The position numbers were made by a program, and so were the translations under genes. From IMG/VR virus record IMGVR_UViG_3300047181_000033, positions 1 through 28,600 of that record: DNA of 28,600 nucleotides, one strand, 5' to 3'. The DNA is from a virus. Under the pieces are notes generated by a model, which did not search any database, had not been told where the DNA came from, and was given only the letters and a program-made list of their open reading frames with translations. Numbering within the stretch: position 1 is the first letter of the stretch; each line of letters starts with the position of its first letter. Below are positions 15,255 through 26,000 of the stretch, piece after piece.

Positions 15255-17565
15255 AGAAATTCTGATAAAAGTTACCACGACCGGAGGCAATGAATTACGC
15301 AACGTACAAAAGGAAATGAACACCCTTAATAAAAGCGTAGATTCTCTTAAGACAGGAGTAAGCGGATTAGGTGGAGTTTTTGCCTCCCTTCTAACACTAT
15401 CAACCGCATCTACATTTTCCAGATGGGCCGATGAAATTCAATTAATCAGTGATCGAATCAAGATCTTTACTCCTGCGGGCCAGGATGCAAATAAAGTTTT
15501 TACTGACATGATTAATGTCGCGAATAACACAAAATCATCTTTGGCCGATATTGGTACGCTTTATAACAGAATTGCATTATCTACAAAAGACCTGGGTGTT
15601 AGTTCAGAAAGTGCCATGTTAGTGACAGGGGCCTTGCAGAATACCTTTCGATTATCAGGTTCTACCCTGGCAGAATCGGCCGCGGCTGGAATTCAATTCG
15701 GTCAAGCGATGTCGTATGGAACACTTCGTAGTCAGGAATTAAGATCTGTTATGCAAGCAGATGCCTATTTAGCAAAAGAATTGAAAGATCATTTTGAAAA
15801 AGGCGGAGTATCTATCTTTAAAATGGCGGAGGCCGGAAAGATTACTGTACGTGAAGTGCTATTGATTTTCGCAAAACTTATTCCGCAAATTAATCAGGAC
15901 GTACAAAATCTATCGCAAACATTTGAGCAAACTTTAGTTTTAGCATTTAACAAGATTAAAATTAAAGTTAATGAATTGAATGTGGAATGGGGATTGAATA
16001 GTAAATTTCAGCAAGCGGTAAAATTCATATTGGATAATTTCTATTTAATTAATATTGCAATTAGCACTTTAGTTATTGGAGCAATTCCTAGATTAATTAC
16101 GTCAATAGTAGCTTTATCATCAACATTATTTGCTACTGGATGGGGCGGTTGGTTCTTAGCAATTGGTGCGGCCGTTGGTCTTATTGCAAATTTTGAAACT
16201 ATTACAAAAAGGGCAAAATTAGCTTGGTATGATTTAGCTATTGCCGTGGCCGAAAGTGGAACTAATATTACCGAAGTTTTAGACAAAATGCTTAATCCTT
16301 CTCGATTTATTTCCGATCTAGGCAAAACATTTGCTCAAAAAAAACCAGAGATTAAAGTTAAAGTAACTCCAGAAATTGATTGGGCCGCATTAAATGGGCA
16401 AGCAAATGTATCGCCATTAAGGCCGACTGGAAAAAATGCATTTGATATAAATTCATTATTTAAAATTCCTGGAATGGAAGGCAAGCAAACTAATTGGTTA
16501 GAGCAATATAAAAAGGAACGTCAAGCACTTTATAATGAAATTACTGGCGGTGGAACTACTGCGGCCGGAGATCAATTAAATAAAGTAGCGGCCCTGCAGG
16601 CCCAGGCCGAAAAGATTAGAATACAGCAAGAAGAAACTAAAAAGAAAAGAGAAAAGGCCATAAGGCCAGTAGTTACCAAAAGCGATCTTGGAGATTTTAA
16701 ACAAATTAACGATGCTTTAATGATTGGTACAGTCGCACTTCGTACTTATTATGTAGCACTCGAAGCAGTCCAAACAAATAGATTAGAGTTAGAATTTATC
16801 AAAGGAAAGATATCCCTTGAAGAATTTGATTCTAAATTAACTAAGGTTACTAATACGATTACATCGGGAACCTTTAGGGCAGGTATTCAAGAATATCTAA
16901 GATCTACCGGAACCTTTGCATCAAATATAGCTAGTATGATTTCAAGTGTGTTTGCTAGATTAGAAGATGTCCTTTTTGATTTTATTAAAAAGGGAGAATT
17001 TGAATTTAGAAAATTTACCGAAGCTATCTTAGATGATCTTATGCGAATCGTAATTAGGGCGGCAATTGTTCAACCATTAGCAGGTGCGGTAATGTCTGCA
17101 TTTGGTACTTCGCAAACATCAGCGGCCGCAGCTAGTTCAACTCCTAGTGTTCAATATACTGACACAGGTGCTTATAGTGGTGTTCAGGCCGCTCATGGCC
17201 AAGCATTTTATAATGGAATATTACAAAAATTTGCTTCTGGTGGATTAGTTTCCTCCCCTACATTATTCGGCCATTCAAAAGGAATGGGATTAATGGGAGA
17301 GGCCGGAACCGAAGCTATATTACCATTGCGACGTGGATCTAATGGCAATCTAGGCGTAGAGGCAAACGTAGCTTCACAAAACGTAATTGTTAATGTGATT
17401 AATAATTCTACCGATGTTAAAACCGAAACAAAAGAAACTCGCGGCCCTGATGGTTCAAAGATGATTGATATTTTAATTATATCGAAGGTTCAAGAAGGAA
17501 TAGCCGGTGGAAGTTTTGATAAACAATTTGCTTACACCTATGGATTAAAGAGAAGGGGTAACTGA
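15235..17565 (+). CDS. tail tape measure protein (lambda gpH-type C-terminus)
   Basis: This protein sets tail length and is threaded in the tube. From ATG 15235 (AAAGG six bases upstream) it has 776 residues; an upstream TTG at 15199 lacks a site. The N-terminal part (NELRNVQKEMNTLNKSVDSL, then IQLISDRIKIFTPAGQDANKVF and RSQELRSVMQADAYLAKEL) is the TMP_3-type tape measure domain. Hydrophobic stretches at about 269-312 probably cross the membrane during DNA entry. Alanine- and glutamine-rich helices follow (about 450-490). Residues near 680-700, GLMGEAGTEAILPLRRGSNG, match the lambda gpH C-terminal signature. At roughly 1.5 angstrom per residue the length suggests a tail a little over 100 nm. 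Confidence 0.93.
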   Translation: MAVGSLREILIKVTTTGGNELRNVQKEMNTLNKSVDSLKTGVSGLGGVFASLLTLSTASTFSRWADEIQLISDRIKIFTPAGQDANKVFTDMINVANNTKSSLADIGTLYNRIALSTKDLGVSSESAMLVTGALQNTFRLSGSTLAESAAAGIQFGQAMSYGTLRSQELRSVMQADAYLAKELKDHFEKGGVSIFKMAEAGKITVREVLLIFAKLIPQINQDVQNLSQTFEQTLVLAFNKIKIKVNELNVEWGLNSKFQQAVKFILDNFYLINIAISTLVIGAIPRLITSIVALSSTLFATGWGGWFLAIGAAVGLIANFETITKRAKLAWYDLAIAVAESGTNITEVLDKMLNPSRFISDLGKTFAQKKPEIKVKVTPEIDWAALNGQANVSPLRPTGKNAFDINSLFKIPGMEGKQTNWLEQYKKERQALYNEITGGGTTAAGDQLNKVAALQAQAEKIRIQQEETKKKREKAIRPVVTKSDLGDFKQINDALMIGTVALRTYYVALEAVQTNRLELEFIKGKISLEEFDSKLTKVTNTITSGTFRAGIQEYLRSTGTFASNIASMISSVFARLEDVLFDFIKKGEFEFRKFTEAILDDLMRIVIRAAIVQPLAGAVMSAFGTSQTSAAAASSTPSVQYTDTGAYSGVQAAHGQAFYNGILQKFASGGLVSSPTLFGHSKGMGLMGEAGTEAILPLRRGSNGNLGVEANVASQNVIVNVINNSTDVKTETKETRGPDGSKMIDILIISKVQEGIAGGSFDKQFAYTYGLKRRGN

Positions 17566-17924
17566 TGAATCTATGGCCAGTATCACTTCAAAGTAAACTT
17601 AATACGCAAGATTTTGGATATACCTTTGGCAAGACTACTATTGAAACTGAAATGGATGTAGGTCTTAAGAAAAAGAGAAGATTATATACTAAAGCAGTCG
17701 ATGAGATAAAATGCTCGATTGATGTTGATATGACTCAATATAATACCTTCTATACTTTTTTCGATATTACATTAAATGGCGGGGCCAATACATTTTGGTT
17801 TAATAATCCAATTACCCAGGTGTCAGAAGAATATCGTTTTTCCGATGCGGCCCCTCCTGTAGTTTCTCCGTTGGGAGGTCTTTATTTTCGTATAACAATG
17901 TCATGGATTAGGATACCTGTATGA
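17565..17924 (+). CDS. minor tail protein (lambda gpM position)
   Basis: The 119-residue product follows the tape measure, the place of lambda gpM. It is beta-rich with a basic patch (DVGLKKKRRLYTKAVDEI) and the pattern 'F-x-x-F-F-x-x-x-L-x-G-G-x-x-x-F-W-F' (FYTFFDITLNGGANTFWF), which I have seen in small tail proteins at this position, though I cannot give a family name. The start overlaps the tape measure stop (TGATG) with AAGGGG upstream, and its stop overlaps the next gene (ATGA). It is probably a distal-tail or tip ring subunit. Confidence 0.72.
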   Translation: MNLWPVSLQSKLNTQDFGYTFGKTTIETEMDVGLKKKRRLYTKAVDEIKCSIDVDMTQYNTFYTFFDITLNGGANTFWFNNPITQVSEEYRFSDAAPPVVSPLGGLYFRITMSWIRIPV

Positions 17925-18391
17925 GGACTTTAACTCCTGAACTACTGGCCGAACTATATGGCCAAGAATCAGGGACACCATTTTTAATGCTAATGACTTT
18001 AAGTCATGCTTCTTTTGCAGGTGATATTTATCTTGTTAACAATACGGTTAATGTCACTTCCAGGGGAACCACGTTTGAAGCTTTTCCCTTATTAATTTCA
18101 CTTCCGGCCGACGATGGGGAAACACAAAGGGAAGTGCAATTAGAGTTAGATAATACATCGCTCGAGCTAATTGAAGAATTAAGAATGGTAAGCACTCCCA
18201 TTGATGTTAAAATGGAAATGATCCTTTCTTCTCGACCTAATGAGGTTCAGATTTCATTAGAAGATTTAAAAATTAAAAATATAAATTATAATAAGAATAG
18301 AATTACTGCTAAATTGTATTTAGATGATTTTTTAAATACTGCTTTTGGAGTTGAAAAATATACTCCTTCAAAATTTCCAGGGCTTTATTAA
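17921..18391 (+). CDS. DUF1833-family minor tail protein (lambda gpL position)
   Basis: The 156-residue product shows the layout of DUF1833 tail proteins: RTLTPELLAELYGQESGTPF at the start, a strand GDIYLVNNTVNVTSRGTTFEAFPLLISLPAD, and the end segment EKYTPSKFPGLY, where 'xTPxxFPGLF/Y' is a strong family signature. DUF1833 proteins occupy the lambda gpL position and belong to the tail tip complex. The ATGA overlap with the previous gene and the 9-base gap to the NlpC/P60 gene place it in one operon. Confidence 0.85.
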   Translation: MRTLTPELLAELYGQESGTPFLMLMTLSHASFAGDIYLVNNTVNVTSRGTTFEAFPLLISLPADDGETQREVQLELDNTSLELIEELRMVSTPIDVKMEMILSSRPNEVQISLEDLKIKNINYNKNRITAKLYLDDFLNTAFGVEKYTPSKFPGLY

Positions 18392-18400
18392 GAGGTATGA

Positions 18401-18763
18401 GTGGTAGATATAGACATTACCAGATATATTGGGATACCCTATTCAAGCTTGGATTGCTGGGGATTAGTAAAGCTATTCTATATTGAGCAATTCGACATTA
18501 AACTCCAGACCTATTATGATTCTCCTCCTCGAAACAAAGAAATTCAATCGGCAATTATCCAATCAAATCTAGGTGATTTTTTAAAAACAGATAAGCCTAA
18601 ATTTGGAGATATTGTTTTAATAAAACTTCTTGGCGTTCCCTCTCATGTTGGAATTTACATAGACAAAGCTAATTTTCTTCATACCAATGAAAAAGTAAAT
18701 TCTGTCTTAGATAAATTTTCTAAATGGGGAAAATCCATTGATTCATTTTACACGGTGAAATAA
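18401..18763 (+). CDS. NlpC/P60 tail tip peptidase (lambda gpK C-terminal domain-like)
   Basis: The 120-residue product carries the Cys-His-His arrangement of NlpC/P60 peptidases: DCWGLVKLFY (catalytic cysteine, residue 19), PSHVGIYID (catalytic histidine near residue 87) and FLHTNE (third polar residue). FGDIVLIKLLG before the first histidine is typical. In lambda gpK the same domain follows a JAMM domain; here it stands alone. It probably acts on peptidoglycan or on tail-tip processing during assembly or entry. The GTG at 18401 has AGAGGT four bases upstream; a nearby ATG is in another frame. TAATG couples it to the gpJ-like gene. Confidence 0.9.
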   Translation: MVDIDITRYIGIPYSSLDCWGLVKLFYIEQFDIKLQTYYDSPPRNKEIQSAIIQSNLGDFLKTDKPKFGDIVLIKLLGVPSHVGIYIDKANFLHTNEKVNSVLDKFSKWGKSIDSFYTVK

Positions 18764-21700
18764 TGATAAAATTTAGATTAAATCCACTTAGCTCTAATGA
18801 AATAGAAAAGATCCATAATGAAGGAGATAACCTTCAAAAGATATTTGATCAAGTATTAGATTCTGAAAATATCCCAGAAATTTCTCGTAAATATTTCAAG
18901 ATCTTTGTGGAGGGAATTGAGATAACACCGGAACTATGGAATAGCTACGCTCCGGCAAGTAATCAAACTATCTTAATCGCGATTATGGCCGCTGGTGGAG
19001 AGGATAGAGGTCTTTGGAAACAAGCTATTCTTTTGGCCGTTGTAATCGCCATAATAGTTGTGACAGAAGGAGCGGGATATTCATCATGGCAATTGGCCGC
19101 AATAGTTGGAACGTCAACAATAGCCGCTTCGTTACTCTTAAATAAATTATTACCTCCAATTGTTGCTGGCCTTGGCGATCTAGGATATGGGAGCGGTGTC
19201 TCTTCATTAGAAGATTCGCAAATGTACTCAATCGCTAATCAAACTAATGCCTTAAAAAAATTTGGTAGTATTCCACAAGTTTACGGTAAATTTAAAATGT
19301 TTCCTAATGTGGCCGCTACTCCCTACGTGGAATTAATTACCGATCCAGATACCGGGGAATTATGTCAATATTTTTATGCAATTTATGATTTTGGATATGG
19401 CCCGTTAATGTGGAGAGATTTAAAGATTGGCGATACTCCATTTAGTAATTATGTTGGAGCAAGATTTAATTTTGTTGACTTAAATAGACCAGTAATTTCA
19501 GAAGGGCCTTGGGATGATCAATTATTAGATGATTTTACAATCTATAAAGGCAGTATAGATGCGGAACAAGTATCAATAGCAATTAATAAGAATAAAAACG
19601 ATGGGGCATTAGTTAGTGAATATCAAATATTAAGATCTTTCCCGGTAGCAGATTCAACCGTAGAGCAAGAATTTAGCTTAATGTTTTCATGCCCGCAGGG
19701 ATTAACTAACTATTCTACCGATGGATCTAGAGGTAATGAATATGTAGAGGTAGATATCAAATTTGCTTCTGTTACCGATCCAGTAGGCTTTGAAAATTGG
19801 AGAGGGTTTAATGATCCTTTATATGTTTCCTCATTTGTTTCCGTGGGTGGAAATATTTCGGCCGGAACTGGAATAGTTACAATCGATACTTATAATAGTT
19901 CAGCATATTCTTTTCCTTATTTTTATTTAATTCAAACAATTCCTGAATGGAGAGAAAGTTATGATGTAGGATTTGTCGATCCATATACCTTTATCGTAGG
20001 AATGAAAAGCGGAGATACCACTTTCTATTCGTCGGATGATCTTGCCAATAATACTATTATTAGTTATCAAGGAACTGTTATAGGCAAGATCCTTTCTAGG
20101 ACTAATGTTTCAACATTTTATTTATATACTTTAGATACTCCGATACCGAGAGATTTTGTTTTAAAATCCTTTCGTGCTAAATATTATATTGGTACTTATT
20201 ACGATGAAACAGGCCTCCATTATTTGCCTCCTGTCTTTCAATCAATTGTTGAAACGGCCGCTTATCCGTTAACCTATGCTAGTGAAACAAGTGCTAGATT
20301 AATAATACGAGGCAATTCTGCCAACCCTATATTTGCGACCGCTAAATTCACACCAAAACTATTTGGTGATTATAAGATCAAGATTGAAAGAATTAGAGGA
20401 TATGGAGATTATAGTTTCCAGAGATATAATAATTTATCTCTTTTACAAATTGCCACTAGAAATAATAACAATCCTATTGTTACGGATAAAAGGCATCTAT
20501 TCCTTGAAGTAAGTATAAAAGCAACAAATCAGCTTAATGGTTCTATTCAGAATTTATCGGCAATAGTTCAATCAGTATTACCATATCATAATGGAACTAT
20601 ATGGGCCGGAAGTACGGCAACATCCAACCCATCGTGGATCTATTGCGATATCCTTACCGGGCAAGCGAATAAAAAACCAATCGCTAATACTCGACTTGAT
20701 ACTGATTCAATTGTGGAATGGGCCGCTTTTTGCGACGAGGTGCCTACTCCGCCAACTGGAATGATTTATCTTAGTGAACGCTACAGTATGAATTTCATAA
20801 TGGACTACAATGCCACAGTCCAGGAATTAATTAATCAAGTTACTAATTCCGCCCAGGCATCATTAAACCTTGCTGATGGTAAATATGGCGTTTTAATTGA
20901 TAAGAGAAAAACAACTCCGGTACAGGTTTTTACTCCGAGAAATAGCTGGGGATTTTCTTCAACCAGAGATTATTTTGTTGAACCGCACGGCCTTAAGGTT
21001 AAGTATATTGATTCTCAAAATACTTGGGAACTAGCGGAGAAGATTGTTTATAACGATGGTTACACCGAAGTTACTGCGGAAAATTTCGATGAAATCCAAT
21101 CATTCGGTTGTATCAATGATGAGCAAGCATGGAGATTTGGCCGTTATGTAATGGCACAAAATAAACTACGAAAAGAATCAATTACTATCAATGTCGATTT
21201 CGAGCATTTAGTTTGTACTAGGGGCGATTATGTAAAAATATCTCAAGATGTAATGAGAGTAGGCGGAACACCAGCAAGGGTAAAAACCGTTGTGGCCAAT
21301 AGAATTACTATTGACGATGGTGTGGTGATTATTCCGGCAACATCTTATGGATATACCTTTAGAGCAAGTAATGGCGATGTTGTAACTTCGACTTTAACCG
21401 TAGTCGCATCAGATACTTTCGACGTGGCCGGACAAATACCCGCTATAGGAAACTTAATTATTATCGGAGTAATTGGGAATATTACCTACGATTGTATAGT
21501 TAAATCTATTATGCCTAAAAATGATTTAACTGCTACCCTACTCCTAGTAGAGAGGGCAGATGCAATTTATGATGCAGAATCAACTTCAACATTTCCTGCT
21601 TACAATGCACAAATTAATGCTAACATTAATTCTGAATTTGTAGCGCCTCCGGAAGTGGAGAATTTAGCGGTAATAACTAATACCTGGGAGTGCCTTGGTG

Positions 21701-23031
21701 GAGATTATAATTATTATGTTGATCTTGATTGGGATATTCCTAATGGTGCTATATACGATGTCTTTGAAGTGTATTGTGATCGAGGACAAGGCTACGTTTT
21801 GCTTGGATTTTCTAATGATAGTTCTTATCATTATGACGTTCCTAGCAATTACATCGGAGTTTCTCACTCATTTAAAGTATTAGGTCTTTCGGTTAATGGT
21901 AAAAAAATCGATCTTGGCGGAGTAACTGCCACAACACCAATTACAATTACTGAAAAAAATACTCCTCCTTCAAGCATAGCTAACCTTTATCTAAATGTTA
22001 CTGGGGAAGTATTGCAAATTGATTGGGTTCAAATCACTGATTGCGATGTGAGAGAATACCTTATTAGATATTCGCCTCTCGATAGTGCTACATGGGAAAA
22101 CTCTATCCCATTGCTAAGAGTAGACCGCAACACTACGATGGCAAGTACTCAAGCTAGAACCGGAACCTATCTAATTAAAGCAGTCGATTGGAACTATAAC
22201 GAATCAGTTACAGCGGCCTATGCAAGGACTTCAATCCCTGACCTTCTAAATTTAAACTTTATTGAAACGACTACCGATTTCCCCGCATTACCAGGGGCAA
22301 AAGATAAAGTAATTCCTTTTGGAAATGCTTTAATTTTACAAACCGCTGGCCCATTACAATATTATCCAGAAGGATATTATTACTATTCTGCCCTAGTGGA
22401 TCTTGGCGATATCTATACCGCTCGGATTCAGTCAAGTATTCAGGCCGAAGGATTTGCCGAAGCGGATATGATGATTAACTGGACGACATTATCCAGTGTT
22501 CTTCTCTTATCTAATTCGCGATTTAGTGAATGGGATGTTTTTTCAGAATTACGAGGTATTGATAATTATATTACTATTGATACCTGGACTACTCTCGATG
22601 GTGTAAGTGCATTAGCATCAGGTCTAGATGAGTTATGGACGGAATGGCGGAAATTTACTATCGGAGATTTTACCGCAAGAATTTTCCAATTTCGTTTAAA
22701 ACTCATATCAAATCTAGCTTCTGTTTCACCTAAAGTTTACGATGGGACTATTAGAATCGATATGCCAGACCGCTATGATACTTTACCAAATATCATCGTG
22801 CCAAATACCGGGCTAGATATAACCTATGCTCCGGCCTTTGCTGGCCCTACTGGTGGCCCGGCAATTCAGGTAACACAAGATGCAATGCAACAAGGTGATT
22901 ATTACGTTCTTTCCAATAGAACGATTACAGGTTTTAATATTAAAATGTATGACAAAAATGATGTGTTAGTTCAAAGGCAGGTCGATATAAGTGCGACCGG
23001 TTGGGGCCGCAAGGGAACCGCATCTATTTAA
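18763..23031 (+). CDS. gpJ-like tail tip protein with N-terminal gpI-like domain
   Basis: This 1422-residue protein is the central tail tip or host-specificity protein. Its first 135 residues resemble lambda gpI: a small ubiquitin-like part, then hydrophobic segments at about 88-101 and 108-129, ending LLNKLLPP. No separate gpI gene is present. The J-like body follows (IPQVYGKFKMFPNVAATPY and CQYFYAIYDFGYGP are typical of J openings), with mixed beta domains and a segment AWRFGRYVMAQNKLRKESI near residues 785-805. Two fibronectin-III-like domains occupy about 960-1150 (NLAVITNTWE onward, then PPSSIANLYLNV). The C-terminal part probably faces the receptor or holds the fibre. GGTGA precedes the start. 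Confidence 0.9.
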   Translation: MIKFRLNPLSSNEIEKIHNEGDNLQKIFDQVLDSENIPEISRKYFKIFVEGIEITPELWNSYAPASNQTILIAIMAAGGEDRGLWKQAILLAVVIAIIVVTEGAGYSSWQLAAIVGTSTIAASLLLNKLLPPIVAGLGDLGYGSGVSSLEDSQMYSIANQTNALKKFGSIPQVYGKFKMFPNVAATPYVELITDPDTGELCQYFYAIYDFGYGPLMWRDLKIGDTPFSNYVGARFNFVDLNRPVISEGPWDDQLLDDFTIYKGSIDAEQVSIAINKNKNDGALVSEYQILRSFPVADSTVEQEFSLMFSCPQGLTNYSTDGSRGNEYVEVDIKFASVTDPVGFENWRGFNDPLYVSSFVSVGGNISAGTGIVTIDTYNSSAYSFPYFYLIQTIPEWRESYDVGFVDPYTFIVGMKSGDTTFYSSDDLANNTIISYQGTVIGKILSRTNVSTFYLYTLDTPIPRDFVLKSFRAKYYIGTYYDETGLHYLPPVFQSIVETAAYPLTYASETSARLIIRGNSANPIFATAKFTPKLFGDYKIKIERIRGYGDYSFQRYNNLSLLQIATRNNNNPIVTDKRHLFLEVSIKATNQLNGSIQNLSAIVQSVLPYHNGTIWAGSTATSNPSWIYCDILTGQANKKPIANTRLDTDSIVEWAAFCDEVPTPPTGMIYLSERYSMNFIMDYNATVQELINQVTNSAQASLNLADGKYGVLIDKRKTTPVQVFTPRNSWGFSSTRDYFVEPHGLKVKYIDSQNTWELAEKIVYNDGYTEVTAENFDEIQSFGCINDEQAWRFGRYVMAQNKLRKESITINVDFEHLVCTRGDYVKISQDVMRVGGTPARVKTVVANRITIDDGVVIIPATSYGYTFRASNGDVVTSTLTVVASDTFDVAGQIPAIGNLIIIGVIGNITYDCIVKSIMPKNDLTATLLLVERADAIYDAESTSTFPAYNAQINANINSEFVAPPEVENLAVITNTWECLGGDYNYYVDLDWDIPNGAIYDVFEVYCDRGQGYVLLGFSNDSSYHYDVPSNYIGVSHSFKVLGLSVNGKKIDLGGVTATTPITITEKNTPPSSIANLYLNVTGEVLQIDWVQITDCDVREYLIRYSPLDSATWENSIPLLRVDRNTTMASTQARTGTYLIKAVDWNYNESVTAAYARTSIPDLLNLNFIETTTDFPALPGAKDKVIPFGNALILQTAGPLQYYPEGYYYYSALVDLGDIYTARIQSSIQAEGFAEADMMINWTTLSSVLLLSNSRFSEWDVFSELRGIDNYITIDTWTTLDGVSALASGLDELWTEWRKFTIGDFTARIFQFRLKLISNLASVSPKVYDGTIRIDMPDRYDTLPNIIVPNTGLDITYAPAFAGPTGGPAIQVTQDAMQQGDYYVLSNRTITGFNIKMYDKNDVLVQRQVDISATGWGRKGTASI

Positions 23032-23043
23032 GGGGAAAAGATC

Positions 23044-26000
23044 ATGTCGCAAACAGTATGGGATACAATTTTACCGGGTTCCACTAGTGGGACGCAATTA
23101 GCAACAATCTTAGATAATTTTAAAGATGCGGTAATTTCTGGCATGAATGGAACGGCCAGACCGTCTGAAATTGATCCAGGGGGAACGTGGGTTGATACTA
23201 CTACGACGACCTGGGTTTTAAATATATGGTCGGGTACGGTAGATATTCCTTTATTCTCGATCAATACCTTAACTGGCTCCGCTTCGATTTCATCGGCCGA
23301 TTCATCGATTACCATATCAAAAATTAGTGCTGATGCCGTTGGCCCATTGTTGAAGTTTCTTAAAGAGAGAATCGCGAATAACGGCCAAACCGTTCCTGGC
23401 GATTCGGTTGGCGATATCGACTTTTATGGAACTACTGACGCAGGATTAGAAGAAAAATTAGCATCAGTCATGGTTGTTGCTACTGAATCTACTACGGCCA
23501 TCGCCCAGGGTAGTTACATGGCATTTAATACGACAAAAACCGGAGAGACAGCACTTGAAGAAAGGATGAGGATAACCGGAAATGGTGGAGTAGTCATTGG
23601 AGCAACATCAACTACCGAAGATTTTGAGGTAGCAGGAAGCGCCAAGTTTGATTCACTTACAGTTACAACCGCAACAACTTTTGTTACTGCGACCGCTACG
23701 ACCGGAAATTTTGTTAATCTGAATGCGACTACTGAAAACGTAACGACCTCTAACATTGTAACGGCCAATGCGACTACTGCGAATATTGTAACTGAAAATG
23801 TTACGACTTCCCACGTAGTAACTGCGAATGCTACAACCGCTAATATCGTAACTGAAAACGTCACAACATCGAATATAGTAACTGCTAATGCTACGACCGC
23901 TAACATCGTTACGGCCGACATTACGACCGCTTTAATTGATACCGCTACAATGATTACCGCTAATGCGACTACTGCGAATATTGTTGATTTAATCGTTTCC
24001 GGGGCCAGTACATTAGCAAGTTTAGTTGTGACAGCTAGTTCAAGCTTAGCAAACGCCACAATTCAATCGCCGGTCAGATTAGATGCTAAGAAAGATACAA
24101 AAGCTAATTTAGATACATACGCTTCTACTGGGATTAATGGCGAATTACTTTATGCTACTGATGAGAAAAAATATTACGGTATTAAAGATGGTGCTACTGA
24201 TTCGCTTGGAGGCGGAGGCGCTGGCGATGCTTCAACAATTGATCTTACCAATCCGAATGATCTAACCGATGCCACGGTAACTAATATTACTCGACAAGGT
24301 AACAATGCCGCTTTTGATGGCGGTGGAGCAATTACTTTAAATAGTTTAAGTATTTCAGCTACAGCGGCCGATCTTCTTTTTAATGAGAAGGTAATTAAAT
24401 ATAAACCAGCGGCCAATGGAGTTAATGATTACTTTGGTTTTGTTAAAGATATTCCTAAGAGTTGCCGAGGAAATTTAATTGGAATTAGCTTCTGGTATAA
24501 GACAGATGCGACGACATTAAATAATGATTTCCGCCATTGTATAAAAATAACTGACGGTGCTTTAGCTGGTACTATTCAATACGATAGTTTGCCCGCATCT
24601 AGTTCTAAAGCTAATAAATGGGGAACTACTTTTCAAGTACCAAGCGATTGCACTCAAATTGAATTTGGTATTCAGAATACCGATACAACTACGACATTAG
24701 AATTTTATTGGGATCAAATATTATTAGCGAGTGATCCAGTAGTAAGTACTAATGTTGCTAATATTACTGCTTGGACTTCGTACACACCTACTGGATCATG
24801 GTCAACTAATACAACATATACTGGTAAGTGGCGTAGAGTTGGCGAAAATATGGAGGTACAAGTTAAAGTCGCTACTTCTGGTGCTCCAACGGCGGCGGCG
24901 TTAACTGTTAATTTACCTACTGGATATTCTATTGATTCAACTAAATATGTAGAGGATGGGAATTCTGCAAAATTTGGATGGGGTACAATTAACGATAATA
25001 CTGCTACGGTTTTTACTAGTATTTATGCAGGCCCTAATAATTCTACTTCGGTAGCTATTTATAATACCAAAGCAGATCAAACTTATACATATTGGGGATC
25101 TGTTTCTGCAACAACACCGATGACATGGGCCGCAAGTGATTATTTAGCAATTAATTTCTCAGTGCCAATTCAAGGTTGGTCTGCCAATGATCAATTTATA
25201 CTAACACCTGCGACTAGCGGCATGGAAACATGGAGAATTAGTTCAGCACAAAATGCAATGACTGACATAGCGGCCTCTGTTCAATTTCCTGCGGCCCCTA
25301 CTGTTTATAAAAATGGTTCAGCTTCATCACAAACAGAATTTGCTTTAACTACGAATATAATTAGACATGATCGAAGTACCGATCCTTCTAAATTTATTGC
25401 AAATGTACCATGTAAAATAACAGTTTCAGCGGTAGTCGGAGAGACAGGAAGCGCCAACAATATTTTAAATATTACTGATTCTAGTTCGCTTGTGACTACT
25501 GGAAATAACGCTACTAGTGGTTATCCAATGACTGTTACTACCGAATTACATTTAAAGAAAGATGATTATTTTACCCTGGGTGTAACATTAGGAAGTATAG
25601 CGAGCACTGCCACAGTAATGTATATGAATATTCAAGCGGTGGCCGCTAGTAGTGCTTTTCTTGCGGCAATACCGACGGAGAGGGTAGCATTTTTAAAAGA
25701 TATACAAACTAATGGAACTAATGGCGGAGGATCTTCGGCCGGTTGGCAAACCAGAGTATTAAATACTATTCAGGGAGATACTGAAATTGTTGCTTTAAGC
25801 TCTAATCAATTTACTTTATGGTCTGGAATATATGATCTAGATGCAATAGCTCCGGCCAATGCGGTAAATAGACATAAAATAAAATTACGAAATATTTCTG
25901 ATTCTACTGATGATATAATTGGATCAAGTGAATATGCTTCTGGTATTTCAAGATCTAGATTAGTTGGACGTATCATTTTAATTAGTCCTAAAATTTTTGA

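Noticed and set aside
23514-24059. A 181-codon open frame on the minus strand inside the fibre gene
   Set aside because: It mirrors the threonine and valine repeats of the fibre, has a low-complexity product and no ribosome site.
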